NCBI GenBank assembly: GCA_021413665.1
Contig: JAIOPW010000121.1
Coordinates: 1-32,964, forward strand
From: Rhodocyclales bacterium
GTDB lineage: Bacteria > Pseudomonadota > Gammaproteobacteria > Burkholderiales > Rhodocyclaceae
Length of the DNA: 32,964 nucleotides
Direction of reading: 5' to 3'
The notes beneath the pieces were generated by a model. It made no database searches and was not told the origin of the DNA. It was given only the letters and a program-made list of their open reading frames with translations. The position numbers and the translations under genes were made by a program. Below, piece by piece: positions 1 to 7,353 of the stretch. Numbering within the stretch: position 1 is the stretch's first letter; each line of letters opens with the position of its first letter.

Positions 1-183
1 GCCGAGATCGAGTCCTACCTGGACAAGGAAGATGCCCTCAACTGCGCCGGCAGCGCCAAGTCCGAGGGCCTTGGCATTTCCTTGCTCCGCCACCTGCGCG
101 GCGACGATCCCAACGCACTGGTGGGCCTGCCGCTGATCGCCTTGTGCGACATGCTGCGTGCCGAAGGGCTGGCTCTGCCATGA
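1..183 (+). CDS. Maf/YceF-type nucleotide pyrophosphatase (3' fragment)
   Basis: This is the C-terminal 60 residues of a Maf-family nucleoside triphosphate pyrophosphatase; the 5' part lies outside the window. Frame 1 is open from base 1 and reads [20 protein letters not shown], ending in the typical Maf tail with [16 protein letters not shown]. The CAGSxKSEGLG stretch is characteristic of the YceF subgroup, which hydrolyses modified nucleotides such as 7-methyl-GTP (family knowledge). The TGA stop at 181-183 overlaps the ATG of the next gene (ATGA), so the two are very likely co-translated. The fragment is too short for the six-frame track. Family assignment is secure; substrate is inferred. 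Confidence 0.88.
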   Translation, partial: AEIESYLDKEDALNCAGSAKSEGLGISLLRHLRGDDPNALVGLPLIALCDMLRAEGLALP

Positions 184-914
184 CCGACTCGTCAGCGCCG
201 CGAATGTCCGGCACGCTCTGGCTGCTGCCTGTCGCCCTCGGCGATACGCCATGGGAAGACTTCCTGCCGCCGAAAACACGCGCGGCGGCTTGCCGGCTGA
301 CCCATTTTGTCGTCGAAAACGCCAAGACGGCCCGTGCCGAGCTCAAGCGCATCGGCCACCCGGTGCCCTTGCGCGAACTGGCAATCGAGCAGTTGCCGGA
401 GACACCCACCGCGACGGAAATCGAGCGGCTGCTGGCGCCCCTGCTCTCGGGTCACGACCTGGGCCTGATGTCGGAGGCCGGCTGTCCCGCCGTAGCCGAT
501 CCGGGTGCCCTACTGGTGCGCCGCACCCACGAACTTGGCCTGGTCGTCAAGCCGCTGGTCGGCCCCTCCTCGCTTCTGCTGGCATTGATGGCCTCCGGGT
601 TGGACGGTCAGCACTTTGCCTTTCACGGCTACCTTCCGGCAAGGGAACCGGAGCGTGGCGCCCGCATTGCCGAACTTGAGAAAGAATCGGTCCGCCAGCG
701 ACAAGCGCAGATATTCATCGAAACCCCCTACCGGAATCTGGCCCTTTTCAGGTCGCTACTGCTTAAATGCGGGCCAGGGACACGCCTCTGCGTTGCGACC
801 GACCTGGGCCTTGGCAGCGAACAGATTCGGACACGACCCATCGCGGAATGGACGGCGGCACCATTACCCGACCTTGACAAGCGCCCCACCGTATTCCTGC
901 TGCTGGCGAATTGA
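180..914 (+). CDS. RsmI-like SAM-dependent methyltransferase (tetrapyrrole methylase superfamily)
   Basis: A 244-residue protein of the tetrapyrrole (corrin/porphyrin) methylase fold, in the short branch related to the 16S rRNA methyltransferase RsmI. Visible family features are the N-terminal [12 protein letters not shown] strand-loop, the [14 protein letters not shown] motif near residues 98-112 matching the RsmI 'SDAGTPxISDPG' SAM-site region, and [15 protein letters not shown] further on. I chose the ATG at 180 because it overlaps the maf stop as ATGA; the longer track ORF would run back into maf. Its stop at 912-914 lies 1 nt before the egtD GTG, so all three genes probably share a transcript. 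The exact substrate is not clear: it is shorter and more divergent than canonical RsmI, so a different rRNA or small-molecule target is possible. Confidence 0.8.
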   Translation: MTDSSAPRMSGTLWLLPVALGDTPWEDFLPPKTRAAACRLTHFVVENAKTARAELKRIGHPVPLRELAIEQLPETPTATEIERLLAPLLSGHDLGLMSEAGCPAVADPGALLVRRTHELGLVVKPLVGPSSLLLALMASGLDGQHFAFHGYLPAREPERGARIAELEKESVRQRQAQIFIETPYRNLALFRSLLLKCGPGTRLCVATDLGLGSEQIRTRPIAEWTAAPLPDLDKRPTVFLLLAN

Positions 915-915
915 C

Positions 916-1914
916 GTGTCACGCCAGATCAGATTACTGCAACTGCTTGACTGGGATTCACCACACCAGAATGCCTCGCTGCGCCAGGAGCTGACAGCCG
1001 GATTGTTGCAACCGAAGGCACGTATCGCGCCCAAATTCTTCTATGACAGCCTGGGCTCGCGCCTGTTCGAGGCGATAACCGAACTGCCCGAGTACTACCC
1101 GACCAGAACCGAAGGCGCAATCTTCATTGAACATATGCCGGCCATCCGGCAGGCGCTGGGCGAGGACTTCACGCTGGTCGACCTCGGCTGCGGCAATTGT
1201 GGCAAGGCCGGCCGGCTTTTTCATGCCGGAACACTTCCCGCGCGCTACGTAGCGGTCGATATTTCGGTCGATTTCCTGCGTGAATCCCTGCAACACCTGA
1301 AACGGGAACTACCGGAAATCGAAATGATTGGTGTTGGCACTGATTTCACCCATGAACTCCAGTTACCCGACGATCTGCCGCTGGAGCGGCGGATGTTCTT
1401 TTATCCGGGCTCCAGCATCGGCAATTTCAGTCCAGCCGAAGCCGGCCGGTTTCTGCGGCAATTGACAGGTCGGATGGACGCTTCAGGAGGTCTGCTGATC
1501 GGTATCGACCTGATCAAGGATACCGCGCTGCTGAACGCGGCCTATGACGATGAACTTGGCGTGACCGCGGCTTTCAACCGAAACCTGCTGCGCCATGTCA
1601 ATACCCGGCTCGACGCCGATTTCAGCATCGGCGACTGGCGGCACGTTGCATTTTTCAACGCCGCCGAAGCGCGCATCGAAATGCATCTCGAAGCCCGTCG
1701 CGCAGTCGATGCCAGTTGGCCGGACGATACCGGCCACTGCCACAGGCACTTTACCGCCGGAGAGCGGATTCACACCGAGAACTCCTACAAGTATTCACCG
1801 GACAGCTTCAGGGAGCTCCTGCGGGATGCGGGATTCTCCGACATCCGGATGTGGACCGACCCGCGCGCCTGGTTTGCGCTGTTCTTCGCCCGTCAGACGC
1901 CCACGCTCACCTGA
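916..1914 (+). CDS. egtD: L-histidine N(alpha)-methyltransferase (hercynine synthase) EgtD
   Basis: EgtD transfers three methyl groups from SAM to histidine to give hercynine, the betaine precursor of ergothioneine and selenoneine. The 332-residue product has the family landmarks in order: FFYDSLGSRLFEAITELPEYYPTR at the N-terminus, the SAM loop DLGCGNCGKA, FYPGSSIGNFSP, DLIKDTALLNAAYDDELGVT, RIEMHL, and HTENSYKYS near the C-terminus. Histidine-binding positions known from mycobacterial EgtD (Tyr in YYPTR, Asn in GSSIGNF, Tyr in AYDD, Met in EMHL, Glu and Ser in TENS) are kept. The SAM loop is odd: most homologues read GSGxSxKT. The start is a GTG 1 nt after the upstream stop, with no clear Shine-Dalgarno, suggesting translational coupling. 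Its 3' end overlaps the senC 3' end by 22 bp. Confidence 0.9.
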   Translation: MSRQIRLLQLLDWDSPHQNASLRQELTAGLLQPKARIAPKFFYDSLGSRLFEAITELPEYYPTRTEGAIFIEHMPAIRQALGEDFTLVDLGCGNCGKAGRLFHAGTLPARYVAVDISVDFLRESLQHLKRELPEIEMIGVGTDFTHELQLPDDLPLERRMFFYPGSSIGNFSPAEAGRFLRQLTGRMDASGGLLIGIDLIKDTALLNAAYDDELGVTAAFNRNLLRHVNTRLDADFSIGDWRHVAFFNAAEARIEMHLEARRAVDASWPDDTGHCHRHFTAGERIHTENSYKYSPDSFRELLRDAGFSDIRMWTDPRAWFALFFARQTPTLT

Positions 1915-2957
1915 GCCGCACCTGATGCCAAGTGCCCGATCGCGGCCGCCGCCGCGAAGCCATCGGCGTGAAACACGGCCAGTACCTCATCCACGGCGTC
2001 CGGAGCGCAGGCTACGAGCAGCCCGCCGCTGGTTTGCGGATCGGTCAGCAGCGCTCGCTGCATGGGCGTGATCGCCGGATCAAGCACGACGTCATCGCCG
2101 TAGGCCATCCAGTTGCGCGCCGACGCGCCGGTTATGTAACCCGCCGTCGCCAGCCGCTCCACATCGGACAAGAGCGGGACTTTCCCCATCACGAGCGTCG
2201 CCGACAATTTCGCGCCGCGACACACCTCAAGCAAGTGGCCCAACAGGCCGAAACCGGTGACATCGGTCATGGCGTGCACCGCATCGAGATGGGCAAGATG
2301 CTTGCCCGGTGTATTGAGTTTGGTCGTGCTGGCGATCATTGCAGCATAGCCGGCGGTATCCAGTGCGCCCTTCTTCAGTGCCGCCGAAAGTACGCCGACG
2401 CCAAGCGGCTTGCCCAGGATCAGTACATCGCCCGACCGGGCCGCGGCATTGGTCTTGACCTTGCCGGGATGAACCAGCCCCAGCGCCACCAGACCATAAA
2501 TCGGCTCAACCGAGTCGATCGTATGGCCGCCGGCAATAGGGATGCCGGCCGCAGCACAGACGCTTTCGCCACCTTCCAGTATCTTGCCAATGACCTCGAG
2601 CGGCAACTTGTCGATCGGCATGCCGACCAGGGCCAGCGCCATGATCGGCGTACCACCCATGGCATACACATCGCTGATCGCATTGGTCGCGGCAATCCGG
2701 CCAAAGTCGTAGGGATCATCGACGATGGGCATGAAGAAGTCCGTCGTTGCGATCAGGGCCTGCTCGTCGTTCAGGCGATACACGGCCGCGTCATCGGCTG
2801 TCTCGATGCCGACCATCAATTCCTTCGGGACCGGCCAGCCTTTGACGCCGCGCAGGATTTCGGACAATAGACCGGGTGCGACCTTGCAGCCACAGCCGCC
2901 ACCATGGCTGAACGAGGTCAGGTGAACCGGAGATACAGGGGTCTTTGGGGAATTCAT
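1893..2957 (-). CDS. senC: Selenide, water dikinase (selenophosphate synthetase) SenC/SelD
   Basis: Makes selenophosphate from selenide and ATP. The 354-residue product has the catalytic SHGGGCGCK motif (Cys22 and Lys25, matching Cys17/Lys20 of E. coli SelD), the ATP/Mg segments TTDFFMPIVDDPYDFG and NAISDVYAMGG, GGHTIDSVEPIYGL, VTGFGLLGHL, and the C-terminal LTDPQTSGGLLVA signature. The catalytic residue is an ordinary Cys codon, not TGA. I chose the ATG at 2957, giving MNSPKTPV, because AAGGTG lies about 9 nt upstream and it leaves only 8 nt after the senB stop; the track start at 3005 runs into senB. Its place beside senB, senA and egtD argues for the selenoneine role (SenC). If it is the only SelD in the genome, it could also feed selenocysteine or selenouridine synthesis. 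Confidence 0.92.
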   Translation of the reverse strand: MNSPKTPVSPVHLTSFSHGGGCGCKVAPGLLSEILRGVKGWPVPKELMVGIETADDAAVYRLNDEQALIATTDFFMPIVDDPYDFGRIAATNAISDVYAMGGTPIMALALVGMPIDKLPLEVIGKILEGGESVCAAAGIPIAGGHTIDSVEPIYGLVALGLVHPGKVKTNAAARSGDVLILGKPLGVGVLSAALKKGALDTAGYAAMIASTTKLNTPGKHLAHLDAVHAMTDVTGFGLLGHLLEVCRGAKLSATLVMGKVPLLSDVERLATAGYITGASARNWMAYGDDVVLDPAITPMQRALLTDPQTSGGLLVACAPDAVDEVLAVFHADGFAAAAAIGHLASGAAQVSVGV

Positions 2958-2965
2958 TGCATTAG

Positions 2966-3928
2966 TCACCTTGTCATTCGCGGGATAGCGCAAACAGCCG
3001 CACATTCATTTTCCGGAGAGAACAAGGATACCCTCTCGGCACAGCGCCGGGAAAGGGTCGCGTAATATGCGGGATCGCTCATCGCGCTGAGAATCAATTG
3101 TGCCAGAGCGGCATCGTCGCCCACCGGGAACCAGCCCGGATAGTCGGCGCCGAGCATGCCCCGATTGCCCGCAATATCGCTGCCGAGTACCGGAACGCCG
3201 CTGGTGACGGCCTCGATCAATACGTTGGCGCCGCCCTCCATGAGGGAGGGCAGCAACAGCAGGCGACAACACTTGAGACGCTGACGGGTGGCCGCCTGCG
3301 ACAATGGACCAAGCCAGTGATAGCGCCGGTCGCCGTCAGCCAGACTGGCCACTTCGGCCGCAAGGCGGGTATCCAGCGCTGCACCTATGTGAAACAGGCG
3401 CAGCGGAAGTTCAGGGGGCAGCCGCAGCAGTGCCCGCACGGCGGTGAGCGGATCCTTTTCGGGCCGCTGATGTCCCACCAGGGCCAGGTCAAAATAACGA
3501 CTGCTGTGTCGTCCGGGCAGCAATGAACGCGCCGACTGGTAAATCACCATCGCCTTGGCCGCATACTCGGCCGGCAACTCGCGCAACCCCTCCGCTTGCA
3601 GCACAACCAGGCAACCGGCAAGGGCGAGCGAGCGTTGCGCCTCCTCGTCGGTACGAATGTCGCGATAAAGATCGGTGCCCGTCAGAACCAGCGTCAAGGA
3701 CCGTTGCGGATAAACTGCCGCAAACCGCGCGATGGAAGTTGCGGATCGCCGCGCGTGGAGGGCGATCATCATGTCGTCATCGGCCCCACTCCACTCGCGC
3801 TCGATACGAACCCGGGCCTGGGAAGCAAGGCATCGCGCCCAGCGCCTTGCCGTATGCCAGTTGCCGTTATTGGCGCTGGCCAATGCCGGACTGACAATGA
3901 CGACGGAGGGAGGATTTCTAATGGACAC
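2966..3928 (-). CDS. senB: Selenosugar synthase SenB (GT-B glycosyltransferase)
   Basis: SenB couples selenophosphate to a UDP-sugar to form a 1-seleno-sugar, the selenium donor for selenoneine (published for the sen pathway). The product, about 320 residues, is a GT-B fold protein. Visible features are an N-terminal VVIVSPALASANNGNWHTA Rossmann start, LVLTGTDLYRDI around residue 80, VVLQAEGLRELP, a RPEKDPLTAVRALLRLP acceptor-side segment, LLLPSLMEGGANVLIEAVTSG (the GT4 family E-x7-E-like region) and GSDIAGNRGMLGADYPG. The start is uncertain: GTG at 3928 or TTG at 3952 are the only reasonable in-frame codons, and both lie inside the first codons of divergent senA. I prefer GTG because it gives a shorter, family-like N-terminus; Shine-Dalgarno matches are weak for both. 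senC follows 8 nt after the stop. Confidence 0.85.
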   Translation of the reverse strand: MSIRNPPSVVIVSPALASANNGNWHTARRWARCLASQARVRIEREWSGADDDMMIALHARRSATSIARFAAVYPQRSLTLVLTGTDLYRDIRTDEEAQRSLALAGCLVVLQAEGLRELPAEYAAKAMVIYQSARSLLPGRHSSRYFDLALVGHQRPEKDPLTAVRALLRLPPELPLRLFHIGAALDTRLAAEVASLADGDRRYHWLGPLSQAATRQRLKCCRLLLLPSLMEGGANVLIEAVTSGVPVLGSDIAGNRGMLGADYPGWFPVGDDAALAQLILSAMSDPAYYATLSRRCAERVSLFSPENECAAVCAIPRMTR

Positions 3929-5123
3929 GCCTGATCTGCGGACTGCCGACAAAGACCTGCTTGCACAAGCACTGCTGGATGCACGCGATTATACGATCAG
4001 TCTGCTCAATGGCTGGGCAGCCTGGCAGGACGGTGCCGGCGACGAAGGCATGGCGTCGGCCGACCCGCGACATCCGCCCTTTCTTAACATCATCAATCCG
4101 CCCCTGTGGGAACTCGGTCATGTCGCATGGTTCATGGAATACTGGTGCCGGCGCTACCGGGGAGCAGCCACGACGCCACATCCGTCCCGACTGGCCGATG
4201 CCGACCGATGGTACGACTCGCGCCACGTCGCGCACGACAGCCGCTGGCACCTCGACCTGCCGGACTGGAATGCCACACGGCGCTACCTGGCTGACTCGCT
4301 CGACGCCGCGCTCGACGATCTGGTCAGGCGCCCCGACACCGATCCGGGCCTCTACTTTCACCGTCTCGCCCTGTTCCATGAAGATATGCATGACGAAGCC
4401 TTTCGCTACACCTGCCAGACACTGGGCTGGCCGGCCCGCGATGGACTTGCCGTGCTTTCCGCCGCCACCGACCTGGAAATGGATCACGGCGAGTTCCTGA
4501 TGGGCAGTTCTGCGCAGCGCATGGGCTTCATCTTCGACAATGAAAAATGGGCACATCCGCGGCGTGTCGCGAACTTCGCGATTTCGACCACGCCGACGCG
4601 AAACTCGGAGTACCAGGCCTTCGTCGAGGCGGACGGTTACCTTCAGGCGCACTGGTGGTCGCCAGAAGGTCGTGCCTGGCTTGCCGCCACCGCGCAGACC
4701 ATGCCGCGCTATTGGCGCCACGAACTGGGACGCTGGCAACAAAGGCGTTTTGCGAACTGGATCGATCTTGTTCCCGAACAGCCCGTGGTACACATCACCC
4801 TCCACGAGGCCGAGGCTTGGTGCCGCTGGGCAGGCCGTCGGCTGCCCAGCGAAGCCGAATGGGAATACGCCGCCCTGCACGGCGGTGCTTTCGACTGGGG
4901 AAGCCAGGTTTGGGAATGGACCGCCAGCGCGTTCGAGCCCTACCCCGGCTTCAGCCCCGACCCCTACGCAGAATATGCCGCACCGTTCTTTCATACCCAC
5001 CGCAGCGTGCGCGGTGGCTCCTTCGCCACTCGCGGCCGCATGCTCGACCCGCGCTACCGAAACTACTACCAGCCTTACCGCGATGACATTTTCATCGGCT
5101 TTCGCACGTGCCGGATGGAATGA
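3921..5123 (+). CDS. senA: Selenoneine synthase SenA (EgtB-family non-haem iron enzyme)
   Basis: SenA joins the selenosugar made by SenB to hercynine in an iron- and oxygen-dependent reaction, leading to selenoneine. The 400-residue product has an N-terminal DinB-like domain with the three expected iron ligands: His67 in WELGHVAWF, and His153 and His157 in FHEDMHDEAF, an HxxxHxE motif. The C-terminal FGE-sulfatase-like domain runs from about residue 175, with LMGSSAQ, HITLHEAEAWCRWAGRRLPSEAEWEYA, QVWEWTASAF and SVRGGSFATR. The start at 3921 is supported by GGAGGGAGGA just upstream, the best Shine-Dalgarno in the cluster. On sequence alone it could be a sulfur-using EgtB; the adjacency to senB and senC and the absence of any gamma-glutamylcysteine-related gene favour SenA. 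Its stop is 4 nt from the convergent azlD stop. Confidence 0.87.
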   Translation: MDTPDLRTADKDLLAQALLDARDYTISLLNGWAAWQDGAGDEGMASADPRHPPFLNIINPPLWELGHVAWFMEYWCRRYRGAATTPHPSRLADADRWYDSRHVAHDSRWHLDLPDWNATRRYLADSLDAALDDLVRRPDTDPGLYFHRLALFHEDMHDEAFRYTCQTLGWPARDGLAVLSAATDLEMDHGEFLMGSSAQRMGFIFDNEKWAHPRRVANFAISTTPTRNSEYQAFVEADGYLQAHWWSPEGRAWLAATAQTMPRYWRHELGRWQQRRFANWIDLVPEQPVVHITLHEAEAWCRWAGRRLPSEAEWEYAALHGGAFDWGSQVWEWTASAFEPYPGFSPDPYAEYAAPFFHTHRSVRGGSFATRGRMLDPRYRNYYQPYRDDIFIGFRTCRME

Positions 5124-5127
5124 AGGT

Positions 5128-5439
5128 TCAGATACGCTGAATCGCAAACAAGGCCAGGAACCCTGCGCCAATGGTCAGCAGGGCGTTGCGCCACTTCGCG
5201 GCTACGGCGATGGCCACGAGGCCAGCCCAGAGACGAGGATTGTCCGCGCCAAGCATCATCTCGCCCTGAACCAGCAACAGCTCGGGCGCCGTCAGGGCAG
5301 TCAGCGCCGCAATCGGCACGAAAGGCAGAAGCCGGCGGAACCATGTCGGCGGCTGATAGTGCCCTTCAGCCGCGATGAATGAATAGCGGATGCAAAACGT
5401 GATGACGCCGCAGGCCACCATCAGCCACCAGATGTTCAC
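5128..5439 (-). CDS. azlD: AzlD-family branched-chain amino acid transport small subunit
   Basis: A 103-residue, strongly hydrophobic protein with four likely membrane segments. It begins MNIWWLMVACGVITFCIRYSF, and the stretch RRLLPFVPIAALTALTAPE is typical of AzlD. With AzlC it forms an exporter family acting on branched-chain amino acids in Bacillus, or valine/methionine (YgaZH, BrnFE) in other bacteria. The GTG start at 5439 overlaps the azlC stop by 4 nt (GTGA), showing tight coupling. It is the last gene of the minus-strand unit and ends 4 nt from senA. Substrate in this organism is unknown. Confidence 0.85.
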   Translation of the reverse strand: MNIWWLMVACGVITFCIRYSFIAAEGHYQPPTWFRRLLPFVPIAALTALTAPELLLVQGEMMLGADNPRLWAGLVAIAVAAKWRNALLTIGAGFLALFAIQRI

Positions 5440-6131
5440 CGCCTCCTCGCTGTCAAGGCCGTCCCGACGGCAAGCCCGGCCAGCGCGGCAAGGAACAGGC
5501 CCATCTTGTACGGCAGCGCGGCCAATGCTACCGCCGCTGCGGCGGCGACCAGCGCGGACGCCAATAGCGCGCGGCTTTCTATCATTGGCACCACGATGGC
5601 AATGAAGGTGAGCGGCAGGGCAAATTCAAGCCCGAGATTCGACGGCAGTTGTGCGCCGGCCAGCACCCCCGCCAAAGTCGCCACCTGCCAGCCAGCCCAC
5701 AAGCCGAAGCCGGAGCCAAACAGTATCCAGTGCGCGTGCGTCGACTGCGGTGAATTCGGCTTGACGGCCATGAGATGCGGAATCGCCGCGGCATAAGCCT
5801 CATCGGTCAGCAGATAGGCCAACAGGATTTTCCAGCGCCGCGGCAGGTGCGCCAGCATCGGCGCCACCGATGCGCTATAAAGCGCATGGCGCAGGTTAAC
5901 CAGGCTTACCGCGCCGGCGCTGAGCAGCAGCGGCGCGCCAGCGGCGACCAGTTGCGCCAGCAGGAATTGCGCCGAGCCGGCAAAGACGATTGACGACATC
6001 GCCATCGCCGCCAGGGGCTGGATGCCGCTTTGCAGCGCCACCACACCATAGATCACGCCAAATGGCGCAACACCCAGCAGGATCGGCATGACCGAGCGCA
6101 ATCCAAGGGAAAATGCCTGTGAGCGGTTCAT
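5436..6131 (-). CDS. azlC: AzlC-family branched-chain amino acid exporter large subunit
   Basis: A 231-residue integral membrane protein of the AzlC/YgaZ family. It has the family N-terminus (GLRSVMPILLGVAPFGVIYG), the SIVFAGSAQFLLAQL segment and NLRHALYSASVAPML, all well conserved in this group. It works with the small AzlD subunit to export branched-chain amino acids or related compounds. I chose the ATG at 6131 (MNRSQAF) because it overlaps the eamA stop as ATGA; the longer track ORF extends back into eamA in another frame. Followed by azlD with a 4-nt overlap. Confidence 0.88.
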   Translation of the reverse strand: MNRSQAFSLGLRSVMPILLGVAPFGVIYGVVALQSGIQPLAAMAMSSIVFAGSAQFLLAQLVAAGAPLLLSAGAVSLVNLRHALYSASVAPMLAHLPRRWKILLAYLLTDEAYAAAIPHLMAVKPNSPQSTHAHWILFGSGFGLWAGWQVATLAGVLAGAQLPSNLGLEFALPLTFIAIVVPMIESRALLASALVAAAAAVALAALPYKMGLFLAALAGLAVGTALTARRR

Positions 6132-7012
6132 TTTCGCACCGGCAGATTGACCAGCACGATGCCACCCACCACCATCGCCGCAGCGATGAAAAAGTGCAGG
6201 CTGGGCTGGTCGCCCATCAACAGCATGCCGAACCAGACTCCAAACAGGGGCGTAAGGAAGGAGAACACCAGCAGGCGGCCCGCAAGATAACGCGTCAATA
6301 ACCAGAACCAAGCCAGATAGCTGATGAAGGCCACCACCACGACCTGGTAGGCCATGGCCCAGAAAGTCGGCGCTGACAGGACGGCGATGCCGCGCTCGCC
6401 GACCAGCCAGGACAGGGGAAACATCACCGCGGCCGATACTACCAGCTGGTATAGCAGAACCTTGGTCGCCGTCACCCTCGCCAGCGCCGTGGCGCGGATC
6501 AGCACCGTGGTCGCCGCCCAGAAGAGCGCCGCCAATACGCCGAACGCGTCACCCAGAAAACTGCCGCCCGAGGCCTTGTCGATGAAGGCCAGCACCAACC
6601 CGGCAAAGGCAAGCAGAACGCCGGCCCCTTGGCGCCAGCCCATGCGCTCACCTGGAACGAAAAAGTGCAGGCCGAGCACGGTAAAGCATGGCGCGGTATA
6701 CAAAAAAACCACCATGCGTGAAACCGTCGTGCGGTCCACGCCGACAAAGATGAAAACGAACTCCAGACCGAACAACAGGCCGGCAAGCAGCCCGGGGCGC
6801 AGTGACTGGTCGCGGCCGAACAATGCGATACCGCGCCAGCGCGCCCAGGCATAGACCAGCATTGCCCCCAGACCGGAGCGCAGACCCGCCTGCATGATCG
6901 GGCTGATTTCGGCAACAGCGAATTTCATCGCTACCTGCTGGAAGCCCCATATGGCGCAAAGCAGCACCATCAGACCGAAGGCGGTGGCACCGGGAGCAAT
7001 GCGCTGGTTCAT
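6128..7012 (-). CDS. DMT superfamily transporter, EamA family
   Basis: A 294-residue protein with two EamA repeats and about ten predicted membrane helices. The first repeat contains LLCAIWGFQQVAMKFA and RSGLGAMLVYAWARW; the second contains FGVLAALFWAATTVLIRAT and ends with FFIAAAMVVGGIVLVNL. EamA proteins export amino acids, metabolites or drugs, and substrate cannot be read from sequence. The ATG at 7012 overlaps the ykgJ-like stop and its own stop overlaps azlC, each by 4 nt. Two putative exporters in one operon next to the selenoneine genes is suggestive but could be chance. Confidence 0.87.
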   Translation of the reverse strand: MNQRIAPGATAFGLMVLLCAIWGFQQVAMKFAVAEISPIMQAGLRSGLGAMLVYAWARWRGIALFGRDQSLRPGLLAGLLFGLEFVFIFVGVDRTTVSRMVVFLYTAPCFTVLGLHFFVPGERMGWRQGAGVLLAFAGLVLAFIDKASGGSFLGDAFGVLAALFWAATTVLIRATALARVTATKVLLYQLVVSAAVMFPLSWLVGERGIAVLSAPTFWAMAYQVVVVAFISYLAWFWLLTRYLAGRLLVFSFLTPLFGVWFGMLLMGDQPSLHFFIAAAMVVGGIVLVNLPVRK

Positions 7013-7347
7013 GCCGTCAGCGGGTTCAGCGGCGGCAATTGATGGTGCCGCCTGGCCTCGTTGCAGGCCTCGTCGCCACGACCGACAGCGGCCAGCGGTG
7101 CGAAGTCACGACAGGCGCTGGGGCGAAATTCGTAAATGGCGCAGGACGCCGAGTCGCCGATGATGCCACGCAACGCGACGCAGCGGTATGGCGAACTCGC
7201 CGTACCGCGCATGCACACCAGTTGCGAGGTCATCGGATCGATCAGGCCTGCCGGTACGCGGCCGCCCGGCAAATCGTCAACCTCTTCGACGTGAAAGGAA
7301 ACGCGGTACGTAGCGCAGCAGGCGCCGCAACACTGGCAGTGATTCAC
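7009..7347 (-). CDS. YkgJ-family cysteine-cluster protein
   Basis: A 112-residue protein of the YkgJ/UPF0153 family, annotated generally as putative zinc- or iron-chelating domain proteins. The N-terminus is cysteine rich (HCQCCGACCATYRVSF) and further cysteines follow in CMRG, RCVAL, SCAIYEFRPSACRDF. The eight or so cysteines fit a metal or Fe-S cluster site. It starts with GTG at 7347, 6 nt after the PiT stop, and overlaps eamA by 4 nt, so it belongs to the same transcription unit. No specific biochemical role can be assigned. Confidence 0.82.
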   Translation of the reverse strand: MNHCQCCGACCATYRVSFHVEEVDDLPGGRVPAGLIDPMTSQLVCMRGTASSPYRCVALRGIIGDSASCAIYEFRPSACRDFAPLAAVGRGDEACNEARRHHQLPPLNPLTA

Positions 7348-7353
7348 GACAGA

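Noticed and set aside
616-915. 100-codon N-terminal extension of egtD
   Set aside because: It reads through the RsmI-like gene in another frame; family length fits the GTG start at 916.
1932-2870. 312-aa plus-strand ORF opposite senC
   Set aside because: It is a shadow of the SelD-family coding sequence, rich in Arg, Gln and His, with no family match.
3918-5171. 417-aa minus-strand ORF opposite senA
   Set aside because: It is antisense to a well-supported gene and contains no recognisable domain.
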